Origin: Vibrio ishigakensis
Lineage (GTDB): Bacteria > Pseudomonadota > Gammaproteobacteria > Enterobacterales > Vibrionaceae
NCBI RefSeq assembly: GCF_024347675.1
Contig: NZ_AP024881.1
Span: forward strand, 1,984,001 to 2,048,000
Reading direction: 5' to 3'
DNA: 64,000 bases
The position numbers and the translations under genes were made by a program. Positions 16,557 to 26,016 of this stretch are shown in pieces. The notes beneath the pieces are model-generated. The model was not told where the DNA came from and searched no databases. It was given only the letters and a program-made list of their open reading frames with translations. Every line of letters begins with the position of its first letter. Within the stretch, counting starts at the first letter, position 1.

Positions 16557-16586
16557 AAAAAATCCGACATAGGACAATGCCGGATT
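16557..16586 (-). terminator. Intrinsic terminator after the tyrosine phosphatase gene
   Basis: On the minus strand a 10-bp stem with one mismatch (AATCCGGCAT/ATGTCGGATT) and a 6-base loop, followed by TTTTG. It lies 51 bases past the stop. Confidence 0.8.
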
Positions 16587-16637
16587 ATTTAATAAGCAAT
16601 TTATGCACAAATAACGTGCTAGAAATGGGTTTGCCGA

Positions 16638-17099
16638 TTAAGCCGCACGATGAGACATTTGTTCTAAAATGTGATCGCTAGCAGATTCAACTAAGTCCAA
16701 CACATGCTCAAATCCCTCTTCACCGCCGTAATACGGGTCGGGTATCTCGTCGGTATCCAAACCTGCCCCTTCTAAAAATAGCCCCAACTTATGCTGATAC
16801 TCCTCAGGGCACATAGCCTGAAGATCGGCGAGGTTTTGCCTATCGGCAGCCAAGATCCTATCGAAATAGTAGAAATCTTCTTGTGTAACACCGCGAGCAC
16901 GCTTACCTGCTAACGAATAACCACGAGCCTTCGCAGCTTGCATTGCTCTTGAGTCAGGCTTCTCTCCATGGTGATAATCTATAGTGCCTGCAGATTCCAC
17001 TTCCACCAGCAAGCCTTTATTCTCCGCCTTGGTTCTTAGAATTGCCTCACCAGTTGGGCTACGGCAGATGTTTCCCATACATACAACTAGAACCTTCAT
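16638..17099 (-). CDS. Low-molecular-weight protein tyrosine phosphatase
   Basis: A 153-aa cytoplasmic phosphatase of the LMW-PTP/arsenate reductase-like fold. The active-site loop CMGNICRS is at residues 7-14 (nucleophile Cys7, Arg13) near the N-terminus, and the general-acid Asp is in IPDPYYGGEEGF near residue 117. Both are intact, so it should be active. It is not part of a capsule (wzb/wzc) cluster here, so a signalling or housekeeping role is more likely. It is divergent from btuR across about 70 bases. Confidence 0.92.
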   Translation of the reverse strand: MKVLVVCMGNICRSPTGEAILRTKAENKGLLVEVESAGTIDYHHGEKPDSRAMQAAKARGYSLAGKRARGVTQEDFYYFDRILAADRQNLADLQAMCPEEYQHKLGLFLEGAGLDTDEIPDPYYGGEEGFEHVLDLVESASDHILEQMSHRAA

Positions 17100-17168
17100 G
17101 CTCTTTTTCCTTATGTTTGGACACTTCCAACGTTATGATAGCCAAACTTTGTTAAATAATTGGGAAAT

Positions 17169-17768
17169 ATGATGACTCAAGAGCAAGGACGTCATAAAGA
17201 AAGGCAACAAAAACTTAAACAAAAGGTCGATGAGCGCATTGAGCAAGCGCAGGAAGAGCGTGGATTGCTATTGGTGATTACCGGCAATGGTAAAGGTAAA
17301 TCGACATCTGGCTTTGGTACGGTTGCACGCGCTGTAGGGCATGGTTTTAAATGCGGTGTGGCGCAATTTATCAAAGGTACTTGGGATAATGGTGAACGCA
17401 ACCTGCTAGAGCAGCATGGGGTCGAGTTTAATGTAATGGCCACAGGCTTTACTTGGGATACGCAAGACAAAGAAGCGGATACAAAGGCGGCGCAAGTGGT
17501 GTGGAAAGAGTGTCAGCGTATGCTCGCCGACCCTAGCATCCACCTAGTGCTTCTCGACGAGCTGACCTATATGGTGAGCTACGGCTATATCGAGCTTGAG
17601 GAAGTCGTGGAAGCGCTCAACAATCGTCCTAGCGAGCAATCTGTTGTGATCACAGGTCGCGCGGCTCATAGAAGCCTAATGGAAATGGCGGATACGGTTT
17701 CTGAGGTGAAGAATGTAAAACACGCCTTCGACTCAGGGTTGAAGGCGCGTAAAGGTATCGATTGGTAA
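17169..17768 (+). CDS. btuR: Cob(I)yrinic acid a,c-diamide adenosyltransferase (CobA/BtuR)
   Basis: A roughly 199-aa corrinoid adenosyltransferase that transfers the adenosyl group of ATP to cob(I)alamin in B12 salvage. It has the P-loop GNGKGKSTSGFGT, the FIKGTWDNGERNLLE block, VMATGFTWDTQDKE, LDELTYMVSYGYI and the C-terminal HAFDSGLKARKGIDW, all close to E. coli BtuR. The start is taken as the ATG at 17169; a second ATG follows directly, and a TTG three codons upstream is unlikely. No cobalamin riboswitch is visible upstream in the short intergenic space. Confidence 0.94.
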   Translation: MMTQEQGRHKERQQKLKQKVDERIEQAQEERGLLLVITGNGKGKSTSGFGTVARAVGHGFKCGVAQFIKGTWDNGERNLLEQHGVEFNVMATGFTWDTQDKEADTKAAQVVWKECQRMLADPSIHLVLLDELTYMVSYGYIELEEVVEALNNRPSEQSVVITGRAAHRSLMEMADTVSEVKNVKHAFDSGLKARKGIDW

Positions 17769-17782
17769 TGAGTTGCTGGGCG

Positions 17783-18475
17783 TTATGACAGCGCCCAATT
17801 TACCGCTTCGGTAGCATGGATATGCGTAGTATCGAACAGAGGCACTTCGGTATCCTGCGACTGGATCAGCAATCCAATCTCTGTGCAGCCAAGGATCACC
17901 CCTTGAGCACCATTGGCGCTGAGGCTATCCACTATCTCAAGATAGGCACGCTTTGACTCTGGCTTAATGGTGCCAAGGCACAACTCTTCATAGATAACGT
18001 CATGCACTAGCTTGCGCTCGGCATCGTTTGGAATGACCACCTCGATACCATGCTTCTCTGTTAGGCGATCCTTATAAAACGCCTGTTCCATAGTAAAGGC
18101 GGTGCCCAGCAAACCCACCTTAGTAATTCCCTGGCGCTTTAGCTCTAGCGCTGTAGCATCGGCAATGTGCAGTAGTGGAATAGTAGTTTGCGCTTCAATC
18201 TCAGGCGCCACCTTATGCATGGTGTTGGTACAGATCACGATAGAGTCCGCGCCGGCAGCTTGTAGCGATTTACCCGCTTCTGCTAGTGCCTCTCCCGCTT
18301 TATCCCACTCACCCTTATGTTGCAGAGCTTCAATCTCAGCAAAATCCACGCTATACAGAACTAGTTTTGCTGAGTGTAATCCGCCGAGCTTTTCCTTAAC
18401 CTGCTCATTGATAAGACGATAATAGGTTTGGGTAGATTCCCAACTCATTCCCCCGATAAGTCCCAAAGTTTTCAT
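17783..18475 (-). CDS. Aspartate/glutamate racemase family protein
   Basis: A 230-aa PLP-independent amino acid racemase of the Asp/Glu racemase family (YgeA/RacX-like). Both catalytic cysteines are present: the N-terminal one in VICTNTMHK and the C-terminal one in GVILGCTEIGLL. The N-terminus LIGGMSWESTQTYYRLIN is typical. It probably interconverts D and L forms of an amino acid; the substrate cannot be told from sequence. It follows the asmA gene by 12 bases on the same strand, so the two are probably co-transcribed. Confidence 0.9.
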   Translation of the reverse strand: MKTLGLIGGMSWESTQTYYRLINEQVKEKLGGLHSAKLVLYSVDFAEIEALQHKGEWDKAGEALAEAGKSLQAAGADSIVICTNTMHKVAPEIEAQTTIPLLHIADATALELKRQGITKVGLLGTAFTMEQAFYKDRLTEKHGIEVVIPNDAERKLVHDVIYEELCLGTIKPESKRAYLEIVDSLSANGAQGVILGCTEIGLLIQSQDTEVPLFDTTHIHATEAVNWALS

Positions 18476-18487
18476 TTACAGCTCCAA

Positions 18488-20809
18488 TTAGAAAAACTTC
18501 TTCAGTAGCGAGTCGGTCACATTCTTCGCATCTTCATCACTGGCTTTATCACCCAGTAACTTCTTGATACCACGCTCCGCTTCTTTCTTTGCCTTCTCTT
18601 CTAGCTTCTTCTTGTTGCGCTCAAGCTCTTGCTTTTGAAGTGCCGCCAAGTCTAGGCTGAACTTAGGTTGTGCCCAGCTTCCCTCAGCGCGAAGCGGCAG
18701 TGTTAGGTCTTTGAGATCATCGATACTCTTACCACCCTGGCCTTCGAGGGAGCCCACGATAGAGGTCTTAGCCAGGATATTCATGGTCTCTTGCACATAG
18801 TTCGCCTGACCCGAAGCATCGACGCGAAGCAGTGGTGATTGCGCCTTAACACTAGAGATATTCGCTACGCCTTTATTTAGCTTCACATTCGCAGACATAG
18901 AGCTGAAGTCCGTCTTTTTAACCTCAGGTTCAGCCGGTACTTCATCACCTTTAAACTTGGCATAGTTAGTTCGGATGATCTGAGCCACATTGATGCCGTT
19001 TACCGCACCATCAGTGAAAGTCATATTAATGCTACCCGCAAGGTTCTGTTTTAGCTTTTCAGGTATTAGGCTCTTACCTTTTAGGTCTACAGTGATATTA
19101 CCCGTCCCCTCAAGCATCTCGTTGTCCGCTACATCTTTTAGAAGCGGTCCAACCTTAACCCCTGTTACCTTGGCATCAAAATCGTATGCTGGAACTGCAC
19201 CTTTACCGTTCAGCACAGCTTTGGCATCGATACTGCCCTGATAAAGACGTGCTTTGAGGGCTTTAAGGTTCAATACCCCATCTTTAATTGCAACATTGGT
19301 AAATACGTTCTGCAGTTTTGTATTACTTGCTGTGAGCTTATCTATGGTGATGGTGCCGGCAACATCTACTGTTTTCAGCGCGCTTAGGTCAGGCTCAGTC
19401 GCCGCTTGATTGCCAGAAGTACCACTGCCTGAACTCGCAGCACCTTGCTCCGCAGGGGCCTGTTCGCCGGCTCCCGTCCATTCATCGACATTGATTTCTG
19501 GAGAGTGCAGTTTGAAACGCACCTTAGGAATATCCGCTAGGGTAACCTGGGTCGAGCCATCGAATTGCAGATCGTTTAGGGCAAGCTTGGCTAGCACTAG
19601 GTCGAGGTGGCTCTTGTTAAGATCAAAGCTAAGATCAGACTCAAGTCCGATGCTCATTGGCGTCTGAGGTAGTGCTTTGCCTTCAACGGTACCATTCATC
19701 TGCAGGCTATTTACGGACACCTTAGAAATCGCCTCGTCCACCAGCAGGTTGCCCGAAGCGACTAAGTTCTGAGTCATATCCGCCAATTTAGACTTAAGGC
19801 CAAACTGGAATGTCCCCGGCTCACCGAAACTAAAGCGGTTCAGATCAAGGGTAACGCGCTCTACATCCAGCTCAGGGCCATCAAGGCTTGCTTGAAGCGC
19901 AACCTCTTGAACGGCAAAGGTCTTTAGATCCTTCTCTAGTTTGGCCTGCAGAGCAGTGCTCATATCAAACTTATTGCCCGCGGCTACACCGTTGGCAGTA
20001 AGCTTAACGTTAGCAAATGATCCCAGAGCAAACTGGTCAAGATTCAGTTCGAATTTCTGTAGGTCAAAATCTGGCTGAGAGAAGCTACCGTTTACAGACA
20101 CATCCTTGATTTGATAATCGGTAAAGTCTGCATTGGTCTTGGCATTTGCTTGACCAGAAATGGCAAACTTCTGCTCATTATTCACACCTTCAAAGCTAAA
20201 GGTGACCGGCGTCCATTGGTCAAACTCGAAGCTAGCGACATTCAGATTCACCTTCTCAAGTTTGGTATACAGACCCGCTGAATCATCTTTGATCTCCAGC
20301 AGTGCATTCTCGATATTTGCACCCTGCAGGCTGATGGTCCAAGGCTCAGCTGGAGCCGTCTCGGCTGGCGCTGTTTCTGTACTCGCTTGTTCAGCAGCAG
20401 CCGTCTCTTCTGTTGCAGGCGCAGTAAACACGTCTAGGTTGCTACTGCCGTCCGCCTTAGTTTCCAGATAAATTTGCGCGCCTTTCAGGGTCACATTACC
20501 CACCTGAAGCTCTTTATCGAGAAGCGGCAATACCGAGATATCTAGGCCTACCTCATCCACAGAAAGCATATTCGAAGAGCTGAAGCCTTGTGGGTTGCTC
20601 AAGGTCGTGCGTCCCAAAGTGAATCCGATGCTTGGGAAGAACTTCCAGCCAATATCACCTTCAATGGTGAGGTCGAGCTGAGTGTGCTTCTTGGTTTGTT
20701 CAACGATAAGCGGTTTGAACTGATTAGGGTCAACGAACAGCAATAGTGCGGCCACCGCCAGCACGATCAGCAGTATCGGAGTAAGGATAATGAGAGAGAA
20801 CTTCTTCAT
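18488..20809 (-). CDS. asmA: AsmA family protein
   Basis: A 773-aa AsmA family envelope protein. It has an N-terminal membrane anchor (residues 5-26), a conserved start of the AsmA domain (FKPLIVEQTKKHTQLDLTIE, GWKFFPSIGFTLG), a low-complexity Ala/Glu/Thr linker around residues 130-150, and a C-terminal AsmA_2 region (GTGNITVDLKGKSL, FTDGAVNGINVAQIIR). These repeating beta-groove proteins are linked to phospholipid movement and outer-membrane homeostasis. The tail is strongly charged (KKKLEEKAKKEAERGIKKLL). The racemase gene follows 12 bases downstream. The family call is firm; the exact lipid role is not. Confidence 0.9.
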   Translation of the reverse strand: MKKFSLIILTPILLIVLAVAALLLFVDPNQFKPLIVEQTKKHTQLDLTIEGDIGWKFFPSIGFTLGRTTLSNPQGFSSSNMLSVDEVGLDISVLPLLDKELQVGNVTLKGAQIYLETKADGSSNLDVFTAPATEETAAAEQASTETAPAETAPAEPWTISLQGANIENALLEIKDDSAGLYTKLEKVNLNVASFEFDQWTPVTFSFEGVNNEQKFAISGQANAKTNADFTDYQIKDVSVNGSFSQPDFDLQKFELNLDQFALGSFANVKLTANGVAAGNKFDMSTALQAKLEKDLKTFAVQEVALQASLDGPELDVERVTLDLNRFSFGEPGTFQFGLKSKLADMTQNLVASGNLLVDEAISKVSVNSLQMNGTVEGKALPQTPMSIGLESDLSFDLNKSHLDLVLAKLALNDLQFDGSTQVTLADIPKVRFKLHSPEINVDEWTGAGEQAPAEQGAASSGSGTSGNQAATEPDLSALKTVDVAGTITIDKLTASNTKLQNVFTNVAIKDGVLNLKALKARLYQGSIDAKAVLNGKGAVPAYDFDAKVTGVKVGPLLKDVADNEMLEGTGNITVDLKGKSLIPEKLKQNLAGSINMTFTDGAVNGINVAQIIRTNYAKFKGDEVPAEPEVKKTDFSSMSANVKLNKGVANISSVKAQSPLLRVDASGQANYVQETMNILAKTSIVGSLEGQGGKSIDDLKDLTLPLRAEGSWAQPKFSLDLAALQKQELERNKKKLEEKAKKEAERGIKKLLGDKASDEDAKNVTDSLLKKFF

Positions 20810-20845
20810 CTTTTCTTCCCTGTATTTCTAAGACGAATCACAAAC

Positions 20846-20873
20846 AAAAAATGGCACTGTTAAAGTGCCATTT
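20846..20873 (-). terminator. Intrinsic terminator after udk
   Basis: On the minus strand AATGGCACTT pairs with AGTGCCATTT and runs into TTTTTG. It lies about 70 bases beyond the udk stop and just upstream of asmA. Confidence 0.85.
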
Positions 20874-20944
20874 AATTGAAGACCAAAAACTGAGGCTTGT
20901 AAGTAATAGTTTTCACTTACCTCATGGCAGATTTCTACAAACTA

Positions 20945-21586
20945 CTAAGATTTCAGTAGTTTAGCAATATGAGCCTTAAGTACGTCAATGGCGATACGGT
21001 TCTTACCACCACGAGGAACGATAATGTCCGCGTACTGCTTTGAAGGTTCGATAAACTGCATAAACATAGGACGAACGGTTTTCTGATACTGATCCAGAAC
21101 CGACTCCATGGTACGGCCACGCTCTTCTACGTCACGCTTAACGCGGCGCAGCAGACATACGTCAAGCGGAGTATCCATAAATACACTCGCGTGCATGATG
21201 TCACGAAGGCGCGGGTCAGTAAGAAGCAGGATACCCTCAAGGATGATTACCTTCTTCGGGGTCATGGTTTCTGTATTCGCTGTGCGGGTATGCTCAGAGT
21301 AGCTGTACTCTGGTACTTCAACCGAGTTACCTGCGATAAGTGATTGCAGGTGTTCACACAGAAGGTCATGGTCTAGGGCTTTCGGGTGGTCATAGTTGGT
21401 CTTTACACGCTCTTCCATACTCAGATGGCTTTGGTCGTTGTAGTACCTATCTTCCGTAATGACACCGATTTGGTCTGGGCCAACCTTGGCACGCAACTCA
21501 TTATAAATCGTACTTGCAATCAGGCTTTTACCGGAAGCGGATGCACCAGCAATCCCCACAATTACACATTGGTTATTATCAGACAT
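20945..21586 (-). CDS. udk: Uridine kinase
   Basis: A 213-aa uridine/cytidine kinase of the pyrimidine salvage pathway. The P-loop [11 protein letters not shown] lies at residues 10-20. Further family blocks are [54 protein letters not shown] and [18 protein letters not shown]. The length matches E. coli Udk (213). It is monocistronic: a terminator follows, and apbC is upstream on the same strand with about 150 bases between. Confidence 0.96.
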   Translation of the reverse strand: MSDNNQCVIVGIAGASASGKSLIASTIYNELRAKVGPDQIGVITEDRYYNDQSHLSMEERVKTNYDHPKALDHDLLCEHLQSLIAGNSVEVPEYSYSEHTRTANTETMTPKKVIILEGILLLTDPRLRDIMHASVFMDTPLDVCLLRRVKRDVEERGRTMESVLDQYQKTVRPMFMQFIEPSKQYADIIVPRGGKNRIAIDVLKAHIAKLLKS

Positions 21587-21688
21587 TGAATGACCTTGAA
21601 GAATAAAATTCGGCTAGTAAACCGTGTAATTATAGGGAGGGAAATAATTTGATACCAGCGCTTATATAAGAATACAGAATAGTTGCGC

Positions 21689-21722
21689 ATTATTCGGACA
21701 GTTTAGAGCCTGCCCGAATAAT
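21689..21722 (-). terminator. Strong hairpin downstream of apbC, without T run
   Basis: A long stem (ATTATTCGG-CAG with CTG-CCGAATAAT, one A-C mismatch) and an 8-base loop starting 18 bases past the apbC stop. On the minus strand it is followed by GCGCAAC, so it is not a canonical intrinsic terminator. It may protect the mRNA 3' end or act with Rho. Confidence 0.45.
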
Positions 21723-21740
21723 CTAGCTGGTAAGTAGAGC

Positions 21741-22799
21741 TTAAACCGCCACGAATTGGATGGTGTCAGGCTTAGGTTTGCCGGTCCAATACAAACGGCT
21801 TACTACCTGCTCGGCAAGCTCAAGGTAGTGGGATGCTTGCTCTCCCGACTGCGGATTGAGCACGCTTGGGAAGCCTTGGTCGACATCTTGACGGACATTC
21901 ACATGCAGTGGGATCTGACCTAATAGCGCCGCGCCTTTTTCTTGAGCCAGTTTAGCCGCGCCTCCAGTACCGAAGATATGCTCTTTAGAACCACAGTTTG
22001 AACAGATGTGGTAACTCATGTTCTCGACAATGCCCAATACAGGTACCTCCACCTTATCAAACATAGCGATCCCCTTAGAGGCATCTGCTAGCGCCACATC
22101 TTGCGGAGTGGTCACTACGATAGCTGCGGTGAGCGGGATCTGCTGAGCAAGAGTAAGCTGGATATCACCCGTGCCCGGTGGCATATCGATAATCAAATAG
22201 TCTAGCTCTCGCCACTGAGTCTCCTGCAGGAGCTGAGCCAGGGCTTTTGAGGCCATAGGACCACGCCAAACCGTCGCTTCATCATCACCCATCAAGTAAC
22301 CGATAGATTGTGTTTGAACACCTAGAGCAACGATAGGCTGCATCCATTTACCGTCAACCACTTCCATCTGCGAGCCTTGACTGCCAAACATGAGTGGAAT
22401 GGATGGACCGTAGATATCCGCATCTAGAACGCCGACTTTGGCACCATTTTGCGCAATGGCTAAAGCTAGGTTGACTGCGGTGGTAGATTTACCCACCCCA
22501 CCTTTGGCTGAGGTAACCGCAATCACGTTCTTAACCTGATTGAGATTTGAAGGAACAACAGAGTCTAGTGCTTTGCAGGTACTGGTGATCTTGGTTTCCC
22601 ACTGAGGCAGCGGATTTTGAATAAGCCAGGTTTCTAGATCTTGTTCTAGGCTGTTGAGCTTAAACGGAAATTCGATGGTCGCAGTGACACTGCTTTCATC
22701 AAGGGTAACCACACCCTGAACGCTGGCCCACTCTTCGATAAGCAGAGGATGAGAAAACTGATTGAGCCAGCTTTGAATACTTTGTAGAGATTCAGACAT
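21741..22799 (-). CDS. apbC: Iron-sulfur cluster carrier protein ApbC/Mrp
   Basis: A 352-aa P-loop ATPase that binds and transfers Fe-S clusters. It has a short N-terminal MIP18-like (DUF59-like) region, the deviant Walker A SAKGGVGKSTTAVNLALA, the LDADIYGPSIPLMFG block, IIDMPPGTGDIQLTLAQ and the C-terminal CSNC cluster-binding pair (MSYHICSNCGSKEHIFG). It is divergent from metG, the usual arrangement in gammaproteobacteria. The C-terminal cysteines are intact, so it should function as a carrier. Confidence 0.95.
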   Translation of the reverse strand: MSESLQSIQSWLNQFSHPLLIEEWASVQGVVTLDESSVTATIEFPFKLNSLEQDLETWLIQNPLPQWETKITSTCKALDSVVPSNLNQVKNVIAVTSAKGGVGKSTTAVNLALAIAQNGAKVGVLDADIYGPSIPLMFGSQGSQMEVVDGKWMQPIVALGVQTQSIGYLMGDDEATVWRGPMASKALAQLLQETQWRELDYLIIDMPPGTGDIQLTLAQQIPLTAAIVVTTPQDVALADASKGIAMFDKVEVPVLGIVENMSYHICSNCGSKEHIFGTGGAAKLAQEKGAALLGQIPLHVNVRQDVDQGFPSVLNPQSGEQASHYLELAEQVVSRLYWTGKPKPDTIQFVAV

Positions 22800-22948
22800 A
22801 AATGCTTCCTTTTTTAACCATCATAGTGCGCTATCAGAGAAAAATCAGCCATGAAAGCACTGTGGTTTTATATGTTGATCCTTTCCGTAGAGTCGGGCTT
22901 GGGGTAATATAGCGACCCAAAATGTAACCTATCTGCGAAAAGTAAAGT

Positions 22949-25000
22949 ATGACTACAGAATTAAGAAAAATGCTTGTCACTTGTGCACTGCCATACGCCA
23001 ACGGTTCAATCCACCTTGGTCATATGCTAGAGCACATTCAAGCTGATATTTGGGTGCGTTACCAACGCTTACGTGGCAACACGGTTAACTTTATCTGTGC
23101 TGACGATGCACACGGCACTCCAATCATGCTTAAGGCTCAGCAGATGGGCATCAGCCCAGAAGAGATGATTGCCGCGGTTAGCGAAGAACACCAGAAAGAT
23201 TTCGCTGGTTTCAACATCAGCTTCGACAACTATCACAGCACTCACAGTGAAGAGAACCGCGAGCTGGCTTCTCAGATCTATCTTGAGCTGAAGAAAAACG
23301 GCTTTATTAGCACCCGTACTATTTCGCAACTGTTTGATCCAGAAAAAGAAATGTTCCTTCCAGATCGCTTTGTTAAGGGTACCTGCCCTAAGTGTAAATC
23401 TGAAGACCAATACGGTGATAACTGTGACAACTGTGGCGCAACCTATAGCACTACTGACCTAATTAATCCTAAGTCAGCGGTTTCTGGTGCAACACCTATC
23501 ATGAAAGACTCTGAGCACTTCTTCTTCGACCTGCCTCAGTTTGAAAGCATGCTTCAAGAGTGGACTCGCTCTGGCTCGCTTCAAGCTGAAACAGCGAACA
23601 AGATGCAAGAGTGGTTCGAATCTGGCCTACAACAGTGGGATATCTCTCGTGACGCACCATACTTTGGCTTCGAGATCCCAGGCGAAAAAGACAAGTTCTT
23701 CTACGTATGGCTAGACGCACCGGTTGGCTACATGGCTTCGTTCAAGAACCTATGTAACAAGACCGAAGGCCTAGACTTTGACGAGTACTGGAAGAAAGAC
23801 AGCAGCACTGAGCTTTACCACTTCATCGGTAAAGATATCGTGTACTTCCACTCTCTATTCTGGCCAGCAATGCTAGAAGGCGCAGGTTTCCGTAAGCCAA
23901 ACAACGTATTCGTACACGGTTATGTAACCGTAAACGGCGCTAAGATGTCTAAGTCTAAAGGCACCTTTGTTAAGGCAAGCACTTACCTAGACCACCTAGA
24001 CCCAGAGTGTCTTCGCTACTACTACGCGGCTAAGCTAAACAGCCGTATCGACGACCTTGACCTTAACCTTGAAGACTTCACCCAGCGTGTGAACTCTGAC
24101 GTGGTTAACAAGATCGTGAACCTTGCTTCTCGTAACGCAGGCTTCATCACCAAGCGCTTCGAAGGCAAGCTTTCTGATACCTTTGCTGAGCCTGCTCTAT
24201 ACCAAGAGTTTGTTGATGCTGCTGACCGTATCGCTGAGCTATACGAGACTCGCGAATTTGGTCGTGCTATCCGTGAAATCACCGCACTGGCTGACAAAGC
24301 AAACCAATACGTGGATGAGAAAGCACCTTGGGTTGTGGCGAAAGAAGAAGGTAAAGACCAAGAACTGCAAGATATCTGCTCTGTAGGTATCAACCTGTTC
24401 CGCGTGCTTATCACTTACTTGAAGCCAGTAATGCCTGAGCTTGCGGCTCGCACTGAAGCCTTCCTAAACCAAAAACTGACTTGGGAAAACATCAGTGCTC
24501 CACTAACGGGTCATGAGATCACTAAGTTCAAAGCACTGTTTAGCCGTATCGACCCTAAAAAGGTTGAAGCTATGATCGAAGCATCGAAAGAAGATGCAGC
24601 GGCAGAAGCAGCGGCGAAAGAAAAAGCTGAGGCAGCAAAAACGGAAACTGAGCTGACTAAAGAGCCAATCGCAGACGAGATCGAATTTGATGATTTCGCT
24701 AAGGTTGACCTTCGTATTGCCAAGATTGTTGAGTGCGAAGAGGTGCCAAAGGCAAACAAACTTCTTAAGCTACAACTGGATATTGGCGGTGAAGTTCGTC
24801 AGGTGTTTGCTGGTATTAAATCAGCGTATAAGCCAGAGGATCTTGTAGGTAAGCACACCGTAATGGTGGCAAACCTTAAGCCTCGTAAGATGAAATTCGG
24901 TATGTCTGAAGGCATGGTTCTGGCTGCGGGTCCAGGTGGCGAAGATCTGTGGATCCTTGAGCCACACGAAGGCGCTAAGCCTGGCATGCGCGTGATGTAA
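22949..25000 (+). CDS. metG: Methionyl-tRNA synthetase
   Basis: A 683-aa class I aminoacyl-tRNA synthetase charging tRNA-Met. The HIGH-type signature HLGH is at residues 22-25, a zinc-knuckle insert ([18 protein letters not shown]) lies near residues 145-165, and the KMSKS motif ([11 protein letters not shown]) lies near residue 334. An Ala/Glu-rich linker leads to a C-terminal EMAP/Trbp111-like tRNA-binding domain ([19 protein letters not shown]) that promotes dimerisation. The length is close to the E. coli enzyme (677). It is divergent from apbC and ends at a strong terminator. Confidence 0.98.
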   Translation: MTTELRKMLVTCALPYANGSIHLGHMLEHIQADIWVRYQRLRGNTVNFICADDAHGTPIMLKAQQMGISPEEMIAAVSEEHQKDFAGFNISFDNYHSTHSEENRELASQIYLELKKNGFISTRTISQLFDPEKEMFLPDRFVKGTCPKCKSEDQYGDNCDNCGATYSTTDLINPKSAVSGATPIMKDSEHFFFDLPQFESMLQEWTRSGSLQAETANKMQEWFESGLQQWDISRDAPYFGFEIPGEKDKFFYVWLDAPVGYMASFKNLCNKTEGLDFDEYWKKDSSTELYHFIGKDIVYFHSLFWPAMLEGAGFRKPNNVFVHGYVTVNGAKMSKSKGTFVKASTYLDHLDPECLRYYYAAKLNSRIDDLDLNLEDFTQRVNSDVVNKIVNLASRNAGFITKRFEGKLSDTFAEPALYQEFVDAADRIAELYETREFGRAIREITALADKANQYVDEKAPWVVAKEEGKDQELQDICSVGINLFRVLITYLKPVMPELAARTEAFLNQKLTWENISAPLTGHEITKFKALFSRIDPKKVEAMIEASKEDAAAEAAAKEKAEAAKTETELTKEPIADEIEFDDFAKVDLRIAKIVECEEVPKANKLLKLQLDIGGEVRQVFAGIKSAYKPEDLVGKHTVMVANLKPRKMKFGMSEGMVLAAGPGGEDLWILEPHEGAKPGMRVM

Positions 25001-25020
25001 TCTCGCTGTCATTGAATAAT

Positions 25021-25049
25021 AAAACCGGCTCTTCGTAGCCGGTTTTTTT
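25021..25049 (+). terminator. Intrinsic terminator of metG
   Basis: A stem AAAACCGGCT/AGCCGGTTTT with a 6-base loop, followed by a seven-T run. It begins 20 bases past the stop. Confidence 0.92.
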
Positions 25050-25194
25050 GTGCCCTGATAATGCCAAATTGCACCAAAACTGGGCAACAGAGTTCTATTT
25101 ATGGCGTATATTCAATGAGTTACTCTGGATTTAGCATGGCACGCTTTGTGCAACCTGTTTATTAGCTCAGCATGTTGTTGAAAAGGAGTTCGCC

Positions 25195-26016
25195 ATGTTT
25201 ATCGTGATCAGTGCCAGCTTGTGCGCCTTGTTAGTCGTTACCCTGCTTGTTAGACATGGGCAACAAGTGCGACAGAGCGACCGCAAGTACCAGCTTATCT
25301 GCGAGCTTAGAAACCTGATTGAGCTTTTGCGCGAGCATCGTACCTTAGCTCATACTCATCTTTGTGTGTGCGATATTCCTCCCTCCCAATGCAATGAGCT
25401 TAAGCATCGTATCGTAGATACCATATCTGCGCTGTTATCTAATGCGGAGATGAGTAAAAGGCCAATGCTCAGGTTACTCAGGAAACAGGTTCGGATACTG
25501 CTAGGAAACTGGCCTGAAATGACGCCGAGTCGCAGTCAGATGAGCCATAGTAAGTCGATACGCGTCTGCCTGTATTTAATAGACGAAATGACCCTGAGTT
25601 GGCTCATCGAATCGGAAAAATATGACCTGAGCGAGCGCTATTCGGCCCAGTGGAATCATATTATCGATAGTCTAGACGCACTCACCCGCTTTCAAATCGC
25701 CTTTGCTGATTATCTGGACGACAACCCAAAGGCTTTAGATAGGGTGACACTAAAAGCTCGGCTGCTACAAAGAAAGCTCAACCAACTTGGACTCATTGCA
25801 CCACTCACTGTGAGCGCGCCAAGTTCAGCTACCGCTATGCGTTGGTTAGATGAGGTAGTGGATTCGAATGGTGGTTTACAAAGGCTGACACAGCAAGAGG
25901 TGATGAACGAATGCGAGGCTTTATCGCTGGTGATCTTTAGGGTCTACGATCATATGCTGCTGGATGTGGGAGAGGAGCTATCACACCCTCTCCCTGAACT
26001 AAGCTCGCTACACTAG
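25195..26016 (+). CDS. Unknown protein with N-terminal membrane anchor, all-helical
   Basis: A 273-aa protein not recognised with confidence. Residues 2-19 form a membrane helix. The rest appears entirely alpha-helical, with LICELRNLIELLREHRTLAH near residue 35 and a late VMNECEALSLVIFRVYDH. The first helix pattern loosely recalls the NIT (nitrate/nitrite-sensing) helical bundle, where a helix rich in Leu and Glu/Arg precedes a long bundle, but this is weak inference. There is no C-terminal HAMP, kinase or output domain. The start is well supported by AAGGAG 6 bases before the ATG. Its 3' end overlaps the convergent mlc gene by 4 bases. Confidence 0.7.
   Translation: MFIVISASLCALLVVTLLVRHGQQVRQSDRKYQLICELRNLIELLREHRTLAHTHLCVCDIPPSQCNELKHRIVDTISALLSNAEMSKRPMLRLLRKQVRILLGNWPEMTPSRSQMSHSKSIRVCLYLIDEMTLSWLIESEKYDLSERYSAQWNHIIDSLDALTRFQIAFADYLDDNPKALDRVTLKARLLQRKLNQLGLIAPLTVSAPSSATAMRWLDEVVDSNGGLQRLTQQEVMNECEALSLVIFRVYDHMLLDVGEELSHPLPELSSLH

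Noticed and set aside
17100..17168. Cobalamin riboswitch upstream of btuR
   Set aside because: The space between the divergent phosphatase gene and btuR is only about 70 bases and shows no B12-box-like sequence.
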